Assembly: GCA_951640165.1 (NCBI GenBank)
Contig: OX621234.1
Location: 4,035,001 to 4,099,000, forward strand
Reading direction: 5' to 3'
DNA: 64,000 bases
Source of the DNA: Pseudoips prasinana
Lineage: Eukaryota; Arthropoda; Insecta; Lepidoptera; Nolidae
This document shows positions 20,283 to 29,796 of the stretch, piece by piece (the stretch's first letter is position 1; every line of letters begins with the position of its first letter). The notes beneath the pieces were generated by a model. The model had not been told where the DNA came from. It ran no database searches and was given only the letters and a program-made list of their open reading frames with translations. Made by a program: the position numbers and the translations under genes.

Positions 20283-22979
20283 AAAAGGATAGCGCTGTCA
20301 TCAGCATACTGGATGATTGGATGTTTGCTTACTTTAGACATATCATTTATGTATAGGTTGAACAATAGGGGCCCAAGAATACTTCCTTGGGGTACGCCAT
20401 ACAAAGTTTTCCTAGCTTGAGACATATAGGTTTTCTCAGATTTCGATTTTTTACTTAGGCTATTTAGACTTGTAATTTGAGTGCGATTTGTCAAATATGA
20501 TCTTAATAGTTCTAAGGCATTACCTCTGACTCCATAACGCTCCAATTTATTAAGCAATATATTGTGATCTACATGGTCAAAGGCTTTAGACATGTCCATT
20601 AATAGAGCCACTACTGGAATTTTTCTATCAACATTACTGATTATCTTCTTCATTACGACATATATTGCCATGTTTATGTTTCTATGTTTCCTGAATCCAT
20701 ATTGTTCATTAGATATGAGATCAAATTTTTCAAGGTAGGAATAAAGGCTATTGTGTATTACCTTTTCAATTATTTTAGAAAATATAGGAATCAGTGCAAT
20801 CGGTCTATAGTTTCCAATTACTTTTTTATCGCCATTTTTGTGGACAGGTTTTATAATTGTAGTTTTTAATTTCTCTGGGAAGTAACCACTTTCAATGCAC
20901 AGGTTAATTATATGGCTAGTAACAGGTGCTATTACGAAAGACACCTGCTTAACAACTTTTGTAGTAATGTTGTCATAACCATGGCTGGCAGTGTTTTTTA
21001 AAGCCTGAATTATGTTAACGATATCTGATGGAGTTGTCGGTGGGATGAATATAGAATTAGAGTTATTGTCAATAGTTGAATAAGAATGGGTTGAATTATA
21101 ATTGCATGTTGGCTTGATTTCGTCAATAAAATAATTATTAAATGCTTCTGTAATTTGTTGAGGGTCGTTAATTACATTATTGTCTACTATTAAACTGGAA
21201 GGTATATTGTTATTTGGATGATTAATTTTGGTAATATTAATAATGTTCCAAGAAGCTTTCGATTTATTTGTTACCATTTTTATATGATAGTCATTTTGTG
21301 ATTTTTGGGTCGAACTTATAATTTTTCTTAAACGAGTCAAATAAAACATCAAGATTTTCTTATTTTCTACAGTAGGGGCACGTCGGTATTGCCATAATAT
21401 TTCTCTTTTGCGTTTGCTACATAGTTTAATACCTCTTGAAATCCATCTGGGCTTTTTGCGTAGCGTAATCCTTACCTTTTGCGTGGGGAAGCAGAGGTCA
21501 TAGAACAGTTTGAAGTCGTCATAAAAACAATTGAACGCTTCTTTAGCTTTCCGATGTAAAAAGGTTTCATAAAAGCTAAGATTACGAATACACTCAACAA
21601 ATTTAGATATATTTTCAGGGCAATAATCACGCCTTAAAATATACCAATATTTCAATGTACATGTTTTTTTCACAGGACACTTAGCAATTTGAGCAGTATG
21701 GTCAGATAGCGCCAAGTCAAGCACTTCAAATTTACTACCCCTAATGTTATGTAAGATATTATCTATGCATTTACCACTAACTAGCCTCGTAGGGTGAGTG
21801 ATACCTGTTTTTAGATTGTAATTTAAAATTAAATTACGAAAATCATTCGACATTTTTGAATGCTTTAGTGTATCGATATTAAAATCACCACAGATTACTA
21901 TTTTTTTGTTTTTATTTAAGCTGCACTTTCGTAGTATGCCATTTAACATGTCAAAAAACACTTCTAAACTGGTAGTAATTGTTTTTGGTGGCCTGTATAT
22001 GCATATGACAATCAATTGGTGTATTAATAATTCGATTCCACAACACTCAATGATATTAGGGACGCAGAAATCGTTTAGGTCGACAATTTTATATTCGTGA
22101 ATATGATTTATAAGAATGCATGATCCACCGTTCCTTGATTTACGTGATGATAAAGTGACTAGTTTATAATTGGCAATAGACAAGTGGACGTGGTCTCCAT
22201 ACATCATGTTATGTTCTGTGATACATACTACATCGATATTCTGACTTTTGCTTCGAAGTTCTTCTAAATGCACAGTGAGAAGATCCGACTTACTAATTAA
22301 ACCATTAATTTTTACCATTAATATACGAAAAAGATCATTACTTTTAGTTTCCTTATTATTAATACATATAGAGTTATGAGAATTAACAACGTCAATATTT
22401 TGGGCAGCTTGGTTAGAGGCGGAGTTTACAATTTCAGATAACAAGTTGCAAGTCTGCGTAGATTGGTCTACTTGTGGTATAGGTAACATTTTATATTGTT
22501 TTTTAAACATCTCAAACTTGGTTTTATAATCAATACGTAGTATTTCCTTCAGTAGGTATCTACATATATTAACAGTAAAATCTTGATATTTATAGGGTAC
22601 AAATAGACTATATCTCATATTTAAAAATAATCTATTATATTTGGCACATACAAGGCGTAGCAAATTATTGAGCATATTTCGATTCAAATGATAATTATAT
22701 GGTACTTCTGATACTATAACATTGCCAAATTTAATACTTTGTAACCATACACTGAAATCAATTTGAAAATCTAAGGGATTTGTGTCGTGAATTCCAGATA
22801 ATATAATAATATAGTCGTTATTTGTAAGTTCCTTAAGATTGTATGAGTTTAACACATCAACTAATTTTGCGCTTCGCTTCCAGAAACAAAAAACCTTAAA
22901 TTCATCCCCTAGCAGCTTTTGTAGAGTATATCGAATATTTTGGCCTTGGTCATCAGCTAAAATAATAACTTTTTTTTTT
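20283..22979 (-). pseudogene. Element B SGNH-like, endonuclease and RT regions
   Basis: From the high-coordinate end: SGNH-hydrolase-like domain (KKVIILADDQGQNIRY, IIILSGIHDTN, NVIVSEVPYNYHLN), a linker, endonuclease (ILMVKINGLISKSD, CITEHNMMYG, VICGDFNIDTL, CIDNILHN, LALSDHTAQ) and reverse transcriptase (NYRPIALIPIFSKIIEK, MDMSKAFDHVDHN, YGVPQGSILGPLLF, IQYADDSAIL). The frame breaks at the element A insertion just after the active site; the last roughly 20 residues to 20213 come from element A's tail. In this copy the SGNH-like region and the endonuclease share one frame, whereas in element D they are two overlapping frames, so an indel has fused them. The entry to this frame from the ORF1 N-terminus is lost in an A10 run at 22970-22979. 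Confidence 0.85.
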
Positions 22980-23543
22980 GTACATATTACATTTGGGGCT
23001 TGCTGCCATCTGTTGATTAGATAATATTTCCAGAGGTGGGAAGCTATGTGAATAATTATTAGTGTCAGCTTTCCCATCATTCCGTGACATTTCTTCAGAA
23101 ATGTTTTTTTTTGAACTAATTACATTACATTTGCTGGCCGATGTGGATGCTTCAAATTTTTGAGTAGAAGGAGAAGTTGTTAACGATGCTCGATTTTTAT
23201 CATACATAGATAATCTTTTATTTTTCCTGATTGACTGTGTCTTAGTTGCATTTGAAATCTCCGGTTTTTTATGCCCTCCTGTTATTTTTTCTCCGTGTCC
23301 TATGTTATTCTTTAGATTGCTAATTTCTTCCTTTAAATTGGTAATTTCAGTGTTCGCTATACACAGTTTTTGTATCAATATTTCAACTTGACTTCGAAGA
23401 TAGTTATAACAAGTTTTACTGTCGTCTATTGAAGTATCTGGTAAACTCATTATAGAGGTGTCAAACATTGTTGTATTATATAGTTCATGAACTGACGACG
23501 AACGCGTAATTGTTCTTCGTATCGTTACATTGTCCGTTTCCAT
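22953..23543 (-). pseudogene. Element B ORF1, N-terminal part
   Basis: ATG at 23543 opens METDNVTIRRTITRSS, similar in layout to element D ORF1 (METPTNNITYRK). Residues about 48-85 form a likely coiled coil (SQVEILIQKL, then ITNLKEEISNLKNN), followed by a basic Ser/Thr-rich stretch. It ends YKKKSYYFS and a stop, one base out of frame with the SGNH-like region, at an A10 run. One extra A explains the break, either as a mutation or as a slippery site. Confidence 0.75.
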
Positions 23544-23585
23544 GACTTAATGTTGTTAAGTATTTAAATTGTTGCACAAAAAGAT

Positions 23586-23655
23586 TTCCCTTCCGTGGTC
23601 TCGATCCGCCGACCTATCAGATAGAGAGCTGAGTCCTTGGACACACGGCTAAGTA
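23586..23655 (-). other. tRNA-like stretch in element B leader
   Basis: Just upstream of ORF1 (minus strand) lie an A-box-like TTAGCCGTGTGTCC and a B-box-like GGATCGAGACC, about 40 bp apart, with tRNA-like spacing. An acceptor stem cannot be drawn cleanly. Element D has a clearer example at 47384-47453. It could be an internal pol III promoter, a captured tRNA fragment, or chance. Confidence 0.4.
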
Positions 23656-24030
23656 CGGCTTGTGGTAAGCAGGTGAAATAAGCGACTAATTAGTTCTATT
23701 CATTTAGCTCTGCGCAGCAACGACCTTGAAAAGTGGATGGTCGGAGGGCCGGTCATTCACCTTTAGATTAGAAATAAAGCAAAACTCATGACACATCACT
23801 TTTTAGCGTTCATTTAATTAGGATTATAAGACTATTTATCGATCATTTCACTTGATTTCTATTGTGCACTGTTACTGGTTATATTATTTTCACTTTGGTA
23901 TATCTTTAACGTCAAATTATTAACTTGTTCTGGCTATTGCGAATTTTAAATGATAAAGTACACTGCAACACAAGCGTTCGCTGCGGGCGGCGAGCGGGTA
24001 CCGACTGTTGGAGTTAAATATTGCCTAGTT

Positions 24031-24545
24031 CTTTTACCATAATAATTTTGATGTCGATCTACTACTACAAGAATTATATATGTATATAACGTTACTTGTT
24101 GCTACGGAACCCTTCATGGGCGAGTCCAACTCGCACTTGGCCGCTTTGTTATAATACCTACTACTTGATTATCCGCTCTCATGACTGATTACAGCACTAT
24201 TTTTTTAGACATTTCCCGAATTAGGCAATCCGATCCCTATGAACATATAATAGACGGACAATATAATGCTTGGTATATTTTTCTACTATACTTTGTAGGC
24301 TATATTTACAGTATGTTGACACTTTCTACCAACTGACTGCGCCATTGTTTAAATAAATGCGCACTCCAATTACGTGGTTAGATAATCTCGAAGAAATGTA
24401 ACCTTCCGTCTTGGCAAAGAGAAAACAAAAGCTATAGTTATCTATTCAAATACATAGTGAGGAGATATCATTGTCAACAATGTGGTGTCGTAACCTCAAA
24501 ATTCCGCTGCGATCTGCTGTTTCATTGCACAGAAACTGGCATGTA
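24031..24545. other. Unassigned stretch with a repeat G scrap
   Basis: Minus-strand repeat G end at about 24095-24155 (TTGCTACGGAACCCTTCATG, then GCGAGTCCAACTCGCACTTG on the plus strand). The rest shows no gene. Confidence 0.35.
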
Positions 24546-24711
24546 CAGACGCCAGCACATCCAGCTAACCCAATCTGTCAAATTTCTTTTATAGATTTTC
24601 CACTTTATCACAAAAGCACAAGGTTCACTTTCAATTGGGAAAATTTGACAGGAGATCTGTCAAATTTCTCCAATTGAAAGGATGGCAGTGTAGCTTGTGC
24701 TGGCGTCTGTT
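24546..24711. mobile_element. MITE-1, copy 3, with internal fold-back
   Basis: Outer arms CAGACGCCAGCAC and GTGCTGGCGTCTG are intact. The inner right arm is replaced by an inverted copy of its neighbour: 24629-24651 pairs with 24657-24679 (23 bp, two mismatches) around the loop GAGAT. The two other MITE-1 copies lack this. Confidence 0.75.
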
Positions 24712-24808
24712 CAGGCGAGCTCAATTCATTATTAAATTTTCTTCCAGCAAGTCAGCAGGACAATGAGATTTTTAATATTATGCGTACAGGCAGTGTACAA
24801 CAAAGTAT

Positions 24809-25185
24809 TATAATTATTATTATTATTCGTTTATTTCGACCAACAAGTGGATCATAATAAATACATTAAATTAAAATTACAGAAATAAGCAAAACACAAC
24901 ACAAAATTACATTAGAACTTAAAAAGTAAATTGGCAAAGTCAATGAATTAAAATTAATCACATGTCACGAAAATTATAATATTAAAATTAAAATATAATT
25001 AAGAAAATACGGACCGATAATAAAACAGTTATGTGTTGTCCCTAATTCATTAACCTTGTCATTGTCACTACATTAAGCATGCAACAATGGTTAATGTAGT
25101 GACAGTCAAACCTCTCAGCCATCATCCTCAGGATGTTGTTGGAGCTGGCGCGGACCCTACGTACCAGAGATGTGTGTGTGATGTT
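24809..25185 (-). mobile_element. Retroelement tail, family not recognised
   Basis: On the minus strand 25185-25046 reads SLVRRVRASSNNILRMMAER then FDCHYINHCCMLN and stops at about 25046. An AT-rich 3' region follows, ending in an (AAT)n tail at 24809-24830, the hallmark of a LINE-like 3' end. A diverged copy of the same peptide is at 36134-36395. I do not know the protein. Confidence 0.45.
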
Positions 25186-25194
25186 ATGTACCTA

Positions 25195-25441
25195 ATCGGG
25201 TAGTCGCTGGGAAAAGCTCGCTGAAAATAGCGTTGAATGGCGCAAACGTGTAGTGGAGGGTCGTAAGATCTGTGATAAAGCCTGGTTCGGAGCACTTGCT
25301 GATAAGAGACAGAAGCGACATGTAAGCGGCTCGGCACCTACCACCGCTAACTTTTCTTGTCAGGCCTGCGGCAGGCTATGTCGCTCTCGCATTGGTTTGT
25401 TTAGCCACCAAAAGAAATGTCTCTCAGACAATGCGCCGTAA
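25195..25441 (+). pseudogene. LINE C-terminal fragment with zinc finger
   Basis: The plus-strand frame reads EWRKRVVEGRKICDKAWFGA and ends with FSCQACGRLCRSRIGLFSHQ-KKC, then a stop at 25441. The C-x2-C, H-x4-C finger at the extreme C-terminus is found in several LINE polymerases. No start and no RT core remain. Confidence 0.5.
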
Positions 25442-25488
25442 ATCGTCTGTAACAGACGCAAAGGCCATATATGTCGGGTACAGATATT

Positions 25489-25523
25489 GATAAAATACAC
25501 ACTATATTAGTGTGTATTTTATC
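25489..25523. repeat. Perfect fold-back, 15-bp arms, 5-nt loop
   Basis: GATAAAATACACACT (25489-25503) pairs with 25509-25523 around ATATT. No transposon end is recognised at either side. Confidence 0.8.
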
Positions 25524-25672
25524 ACTATTACATACGATACCTTTTAAAAATATATATCTATTGCTAGATAAACCTGCTGTGGTCGTCTTTAAGTATTCAG
25601 TACTATTATTTTTAAAGTATGTATGTGTCTTAAAACCGCATGAGTGTATGTTGTACCTAACGTTGACGATCC

Positions 25673-25912
25673 TTAAATAAATGTATAATTAAATAACAGA
25701 GATAAAAAGTGATTCTTAGATCTGCTCTTAAAAATACTCAATGACAAGCTATCACGTATAGAATGTGGTAAAGAATTGTAAAAGCGTACTGCGCGTACAG
25801 TAAATGAGCAATCATAGCGGCTGGCAGTATGGGAAGTCCTAAGAAGAAGAGAAGTAGCTGTGAGACAAAGTTTGCCACTAGGTACCAGATACTCAAAGCT
25901 ATGAGCCAGCAA
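25673..25912 (-). pseudogene. LINE reverse transcriptase C-terminal fragment
   Basis: Minus-strand frame: TSHTASRYDCSFTVRAVRFY, then NSLPHSIRDSLSLSIFKSR and a stop at 25673. The RFYNSLP...IR...FK order matches the C-termini of Jockey-group polymerases. Upstream it ends at MITE-4. No catalytic region is present. Confidence 0.55.
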
Positions 25913-25923
25913 TGATACATTTT

Positions 25924-26173
25924 TGGAACGGTTCCTTATCGCGCGTTGTGAAAGGGGGCTAGACGGAAAAAATTCTTACGAAAAGTTGTCACGACACTTT
26001 TTGCAGCTGTGCGGCGTGCGCATGTTTCTCTCTCTCTCTCTCTCTTATAGAAAGCAAGCCAGATATTTTCATTTCTATTTCGCATTGAACAGTGTGGTGT
26101 CGCGACGATTATTTTTGTTGAGTGTCTACAGGTTTTTTGTACATAATAAGTAATAAGAAATAACTTCGTTCCA
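25924..26173 (+). mobile_element. MITE-4, copy 1
   Basis: Ends TGGAACG and AACTTCGTTCCA are inverted. The body holds GAAAGGGGGCTAGACGG, GTGCGGCGTGCGCATG and a short CT run. The opposite-oriented copy 35481-35772 has the same body with a much longer GA/CT run. A left-end fragment is at 29612-29700. Both long copies adjoin TCCGGGTGTCCCTTGA, so the flank may belong to a larger repeat. Confidence 0.6.
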
Positions 26174-26519
26174 TCCGGGTGTCCCTTGATACCTCTCAGT
26201 TTTTTTTGATAATGCAGGGGGAAGCCTTCGCATGCCACCCGCAAAAAGACCTACGGGCGGGTATGTCGGACTCGCACCGACTAAACCTACCTGCCGTGGA
26301 CTTCTCTTGGAGCCTGATGAGAGGAGCCACGGGAACGCGGGTATGCTGCTCCGGTGCCCCCCTTTTGCGCTAGGTCCTAGATGGTCGGGACACGTAGCCT
26401 GGGAGTAAACGTAGCTCGGGATATCCCTCCCCTATTGCCGACTCCTGCTAGTCCGGCACAGCGACTGCGCTACAAACAGATTGCTATTTAATGAAAAAAG
26501 TCGATTCTCCTAATGGTGA
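26174..26519. other. GC-rich unassigned stretch
   Basis: No gene is recognised. Sequence such as CATGCCACCCGC and GAGGAGCCACGGG suggests a LINE body or leader, but no frame with known motifs is open. Confidence 0.25.
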
Positions 26520-26780
26520 AGTATGAGAGGTAATTGAGGATGTGCAACATTTACTGATGGATTGTGTGTGAAACGAAGATCGGCGACAGTTATTTATGCG
26601 TAAATTTAATTACTATAAACTAGATGTAGGAATTTGTCTCAGTATACTCGCTGAGCCAATTTCAGAAGCAGCTCAAATGCTTTTAGTTTAGTTTATTATG
26701 TAATATTATTGTATTTTTATTCACGGAGCTGAGCTGATCTGTGGACAAAAATCTCCTTAAATAAATAAATAAAAAAAAAA
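26520..26780 (+). pseudogene. LINE 3' end, R1/I-like C-terminus
   Basis: The frame reads DVQHLLMDCV, a stop, NEDRRQLFMRKFNYYKLDVG and AEPISEAAQM, then A-rich (AAATAAAT)n at 26758-26780. The HLLMDC motif resembles the cysteine-histidine tail of R1/I-type polymerases. It has an in-frame stop and no catalytic core. Confidence 0.45.
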
Positions 26781-26857
26781 CAGATGGAGGACACTTCTCA
26801 CACTACCGCCGTAGCCCCAAAGCAATTATACCTACTAGACGTATTGTGAGGGTACTC

Positions 26858-27017
26858 ACATAAAGTCCATCCAGTCTAAAAGTTGGTCTTGTTAGACGTT
26901 GTCTTGGAGAACATAAAGTCCATCCAGTCTGAAAGTTGGTCTTGTTAGACGTTGTCTTGGAGAACATAAAGTCCATCCAGTCTGAAAGTTGGTTTTGTTA
27001 GACGTTGTCTTGGAGAA
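26858..27017 (+). repeat. Tandem repeat, 53-bp unit x 3
   Basis: Three head-to-tail copies starting ACATAAAGTCCATCCAGTCT and ending GACGTTGTCTTGGAGA differ at only two or three positions. The near identity points to recent expansion. No gene lies across it. Confidence 0.85.
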
Positions 27018-27352
27018 CATGAAAGAATAAAAGTTTGCCGCCCCGGACCTATTATCTCGGATAGCTGTCACATCGGATTTTGGGTGTGAGAGAACCGAGA
27101 GTGAACGTGGTGCAGACTCAAACACTTTAATATGTTCTGCGTTAGTGTCCGTTGAGATGAAAAGCATGCGGGGCAGGCTTTGGGGACTGCTGATAGATTT
27201 ATTTTTATTTTTTTTTGACACATCTAATCTAAATTATCAACAGTACCTAATAGTAGGTAATACATATAGCTCATGTCAAGCGTGACAATGACGACAGTTT
27301 CACGCTTTTTGTTCACCAAAAAGTACACATAAACATATGTATACATACGACA
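27018..27352. other. Unassigned stretch
   Basis: No gene or known repeat is seen. Confidence 0.25.
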
Positions 27353-27573
27353 GGGCTGTTGGCGTGGTTGGCGGAGGTCGTGGGTTCTATTCCCACCCAG
27401 GACAGATATTTGTGTGCATGAACATGTCTGTTTGTCCTGAGTCTGGGTGTAATTATCTGTATAAGTATGTGTTTACAAAATAAAAGTAGTGTGTGTAATA
27501 TATCAGTTAACTGGTCCATAGTCAAGCTCTGCTTAGTGTGGGATCGGATGGCCGTGTGTGAATAATGTCCCAC
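27353..27573 (+). mobile_element. SINE-2, copy with short head
   Basis: Head GCTGTTGGCGTGGTTGGCGG lacks about 25 bp between the A and B boxes compared with 41801-42101. The body is otherwise typical (CATGTCTGTTTGTCCTGAGT, GCTCTGCTTAGTGTGGGATC). Confidence 0.65.
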
Positions 27574-28189
27574 GATGTTACTATTACGACGCTAGTTCCA
27601 GGATTTTTGTTCAACCAAAAAGTGCTCAACGCGGCTAAAAAAGGTTTCACTTCAAAATTCGATATGTGCTAATTTAATTATACTCGAGGCGTTATATGAG
27701 AGGGTGCCGCAAATATCATCAGATTCTTAAGATTGTGAGACAGCTCTTTGTGGTATAGGCATCCAATACCGCCAATTTCTTGACTTCAAGTGGAGAGAGA
27801 GAGAGTTGGGAGTTTTTCTTGTCAATAATGCCAATAACACATTTTGCTTTGACCCAAGATTAGATAGGCTGAAAGTACATCGCAACAAAGCAATCATTAA
27901 GTGACGAAATGATAATTACAGAGTTATTAAAATTAATATCTTATTATCTCGACGTTATAATGATTTTATTTTATTAAGTATACGAATATGCTACATACTG
28001 GCTTCCTATTAATTGTGTTTAATAAGACTTGATGAGAATGAAAATTATTTAAGTATTTCCGTGATCAAGAATTTGGTAATTCATGTTTATACATTGTAAC
28101 AGCCTGGATTTTGTATGGTTTTGGAGGTCAGTTAGTACCGCCCCCGTAGTCTTTGGCCGGAATAATTTATTCTAGAATAAAAAAAGGTT
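27574..28189. other. AT-rich stretch, no gene seen
   Basis: No recognisable coding sequence or repeat. Confidence 0.3.
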
Positions 28190-28227
28190 ATAGTGAGCCA
28201 ACCGCAGGTTGTTTGTTCGATTCCCAC

Positions 28228-28713
28228 CCAGGGCCTTTACCGGCTAAGTCACCGAACATCGATTTCTTAAATGGCGTTCAAATAAATAAATGTTAAAAAT
28301 TACTTAATCAATCGTTAAATAGGCTTCAACGTTGACAATCGATTCCGGACCATTTATGAAATAAGAATTGCCAAGCTGAAGTGGCAGTGGGCAGGGCACA
28401 TAGCTCGTAGAGCCGACGGCCGGTGGGGCAGTAAGGTGCTCGAGTGGCGACCACGAACCGTAAGACGCAGCGTGGGTAGGCCCCCTACAAGATGGACCGA
28501 TGATCTTGTGCGGGTCGCTGCAAATCGCTGGATGCGGATAGTTGGGGGAGGCCTTTGTCCAGCAGTGGACGCCTTTCGGCTGATATGATGATGATGATGA
28601 TGATGTGCTCATGGAAGCCGATTTAACAATTGATTAAGTCATTTTTAACATTTATTTATTTGTACGACATTCACCAAAACGATGTTCGGCAACTTAGCCG
28701 GTAGAGCCCCTGG
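28228..28713. mobile_element. Fold-back MITE-3, copy 2, split by RTE end
   Basis: Arms of about 100 bp (CCGGCTAAGTCACCGAACAT at the left; TTCGGCAACTTAGCCGGTAG at the right) match 42667-42915. The RTE-type tail lies at the centre, between CCATTTATGA and TGTGCTCATGG, which are adjacent in the intact copy apart from a short CGTCACA. Confidence 0.75.
28361..28604 (+). mobile_element. RTE-type LINE 3' end, innermost of a nest
   Basis: Codons for KLKWQWAGHIARRADGRWG and WRPRTVRRSVGRPPTRW, then GTCCAGCAGTGGACGCC and a GATGATGATGATGATGATG tail. 5'-truncated and lacking all catalytic motifs. A segment between GGATGCGGATAG and TTGGGGGAGG is deleted relative to the other copies. Confidence 0.72.
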
Positions 28714-28892
28714 ACTAATATTTGTGTGCATGAACATGTCTGTTTATGCTGAGCCTGGGTGTAATTATCTATATAAGCATGTATTTACGAAAGAAAAGTA
28801 GTATATGTAGTATATCAGTTATCTAGTTTCATAGTATAAGCTCTGCTTAGTTTGGGATCAGGTGAAGATGTGTAAATAAAGTCCCAGTAAAG

Positions 28893-29040
28893 AAAATACT
28901 TCTATTTTACTACTCCATTTCTATTTTTTGTAGCAGAAATTTAAATTGTTGCATCGAGTGCAAATTAAAAAATTATCAATAACATACCATTTGTACATAT
29001 GTAAGTATATTTAAAATTTTAAAATATATGTAAAATTGCC
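28893..29040. other. AT-rich spacer
   Basis: No gene or repeat recognised. Confidence 0.25.
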
Positions 29041-29452
29041 TAATAATAATAATGTCCTCCTAGCCGAATTTCAGCCACGGCGGCCAGTCTCAACAGAGAT
29101 TAGCCATCTGCGCCGGACATATTATAGTGCTCAAGTGTGTGCGTAACACAGGAGCACTTTCTATTCGCCTCTTTCTGGTCGTGTCGCATAGGCATCCCAT
29201 CGGATCATGAGAGTGATGGACTCTCATGATCCGAAGTGACGCCTATGCGACACGACCGGAAAGAGGTCAGGTACAGGACCGACGGCTTTACGTGCTCTCC
29301 GAGGCACGGGGGTATAATACCGCCAACTCTCAGACTTCGGGCTGATGCTGAGAATTTTTTCTTTTTACAGAAAAGTCCCAAAATCACTTTTTGGCCCGAC
29401 CCGGGATTTGAACCCAGGACTCGTTCTCTGCGCTAGACCAACGAGGCAGTCA
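29041..29452 (-). mobile_element. SINE-3 with an internal inverted duplication
   Basis: Minus strand: tRNA-like head (GTTGGTCTAGCGC..., B-box GGTTCAAATCCCGGG), then the SINE-3 body ending in an (ATT)n tail at 29041-29055. Compared with 60040-60410, an extra piece has been added so that 29168-29214 and 29220-29266 form a 47-bp fold-back (four mismatches) with loop GATGG. Confidence 0.75.
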
Positions 29453-29796
29453 TAATTTGCCCAACCAACTATTTAGCAGTGCTATTCTAATTTATGCATA
29501 GATATTACTGCTACTATCTTTAAAGTAAGAAAAATAAAATAAAATTACACAATAAAATTGACAGCATAAACTAACACTAAGAAAAAAATCTCGGAAACCT
29601 TTCAACCTTTTGGAACGAAGTTCCTAATCGCGCGTTGCGAAAGGGGCCTAGACGGAAAAAATTAAGACGATAAGTTGTAACGACACTTTTTGCTTTTTCT
29701 TTAGTATTACTAAAATGAAGCCTACTGATTAAGTTTATATTACATTATATTTGTTAATATAAAAAATAAAAAAATATTACAATTCCTTCACTAATT
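29453..29796. other. Spacer with MITE-4 fragment
   Basis: The left end of MITE-4 (TGGAACGAAGTTCCTAATCG to CGACACTTTTTGC) occupies 29612-29700. The remainder is AT-rich with no gene. Confidence 0.4.

Larger units (their letters stand above)
15669..24030 (-). mobile_element. CR1-type LINE, element B, with two insertions
   Basis: Read on the minus strand: leader with a tRNA-like stretch, ORF1 (N-terminal part from 23543), SGNH-like domain, endonuclease, reverse transcriptase, 3' untranslated region and an ATTG-repeat tail at 15669-15700. A Helitron (16015-16326) and element A (17105-20282) interrupt it. Without them it would be about 4.9 kb, near full length and comparable to element D (5.2 kb). 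The 5' edge is set by the shift into GC-rich sequence at about 23990-24030 and is uncertain. Confidence 0.75.
28190..28892 (+). mobile_element. SINE-2 split by a fold-back MITE
   Basis: The head ends GTTCGATTCCCACCCAGG at about 28231. The body resumes at 28714 with ATATTTGTGTGCATGAACAT and runs to AAATAAAGTCCC. The gap is filled by MITE-3, which itself holds an RTE end, giving three levels of insertion. Confidence 0.72.
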
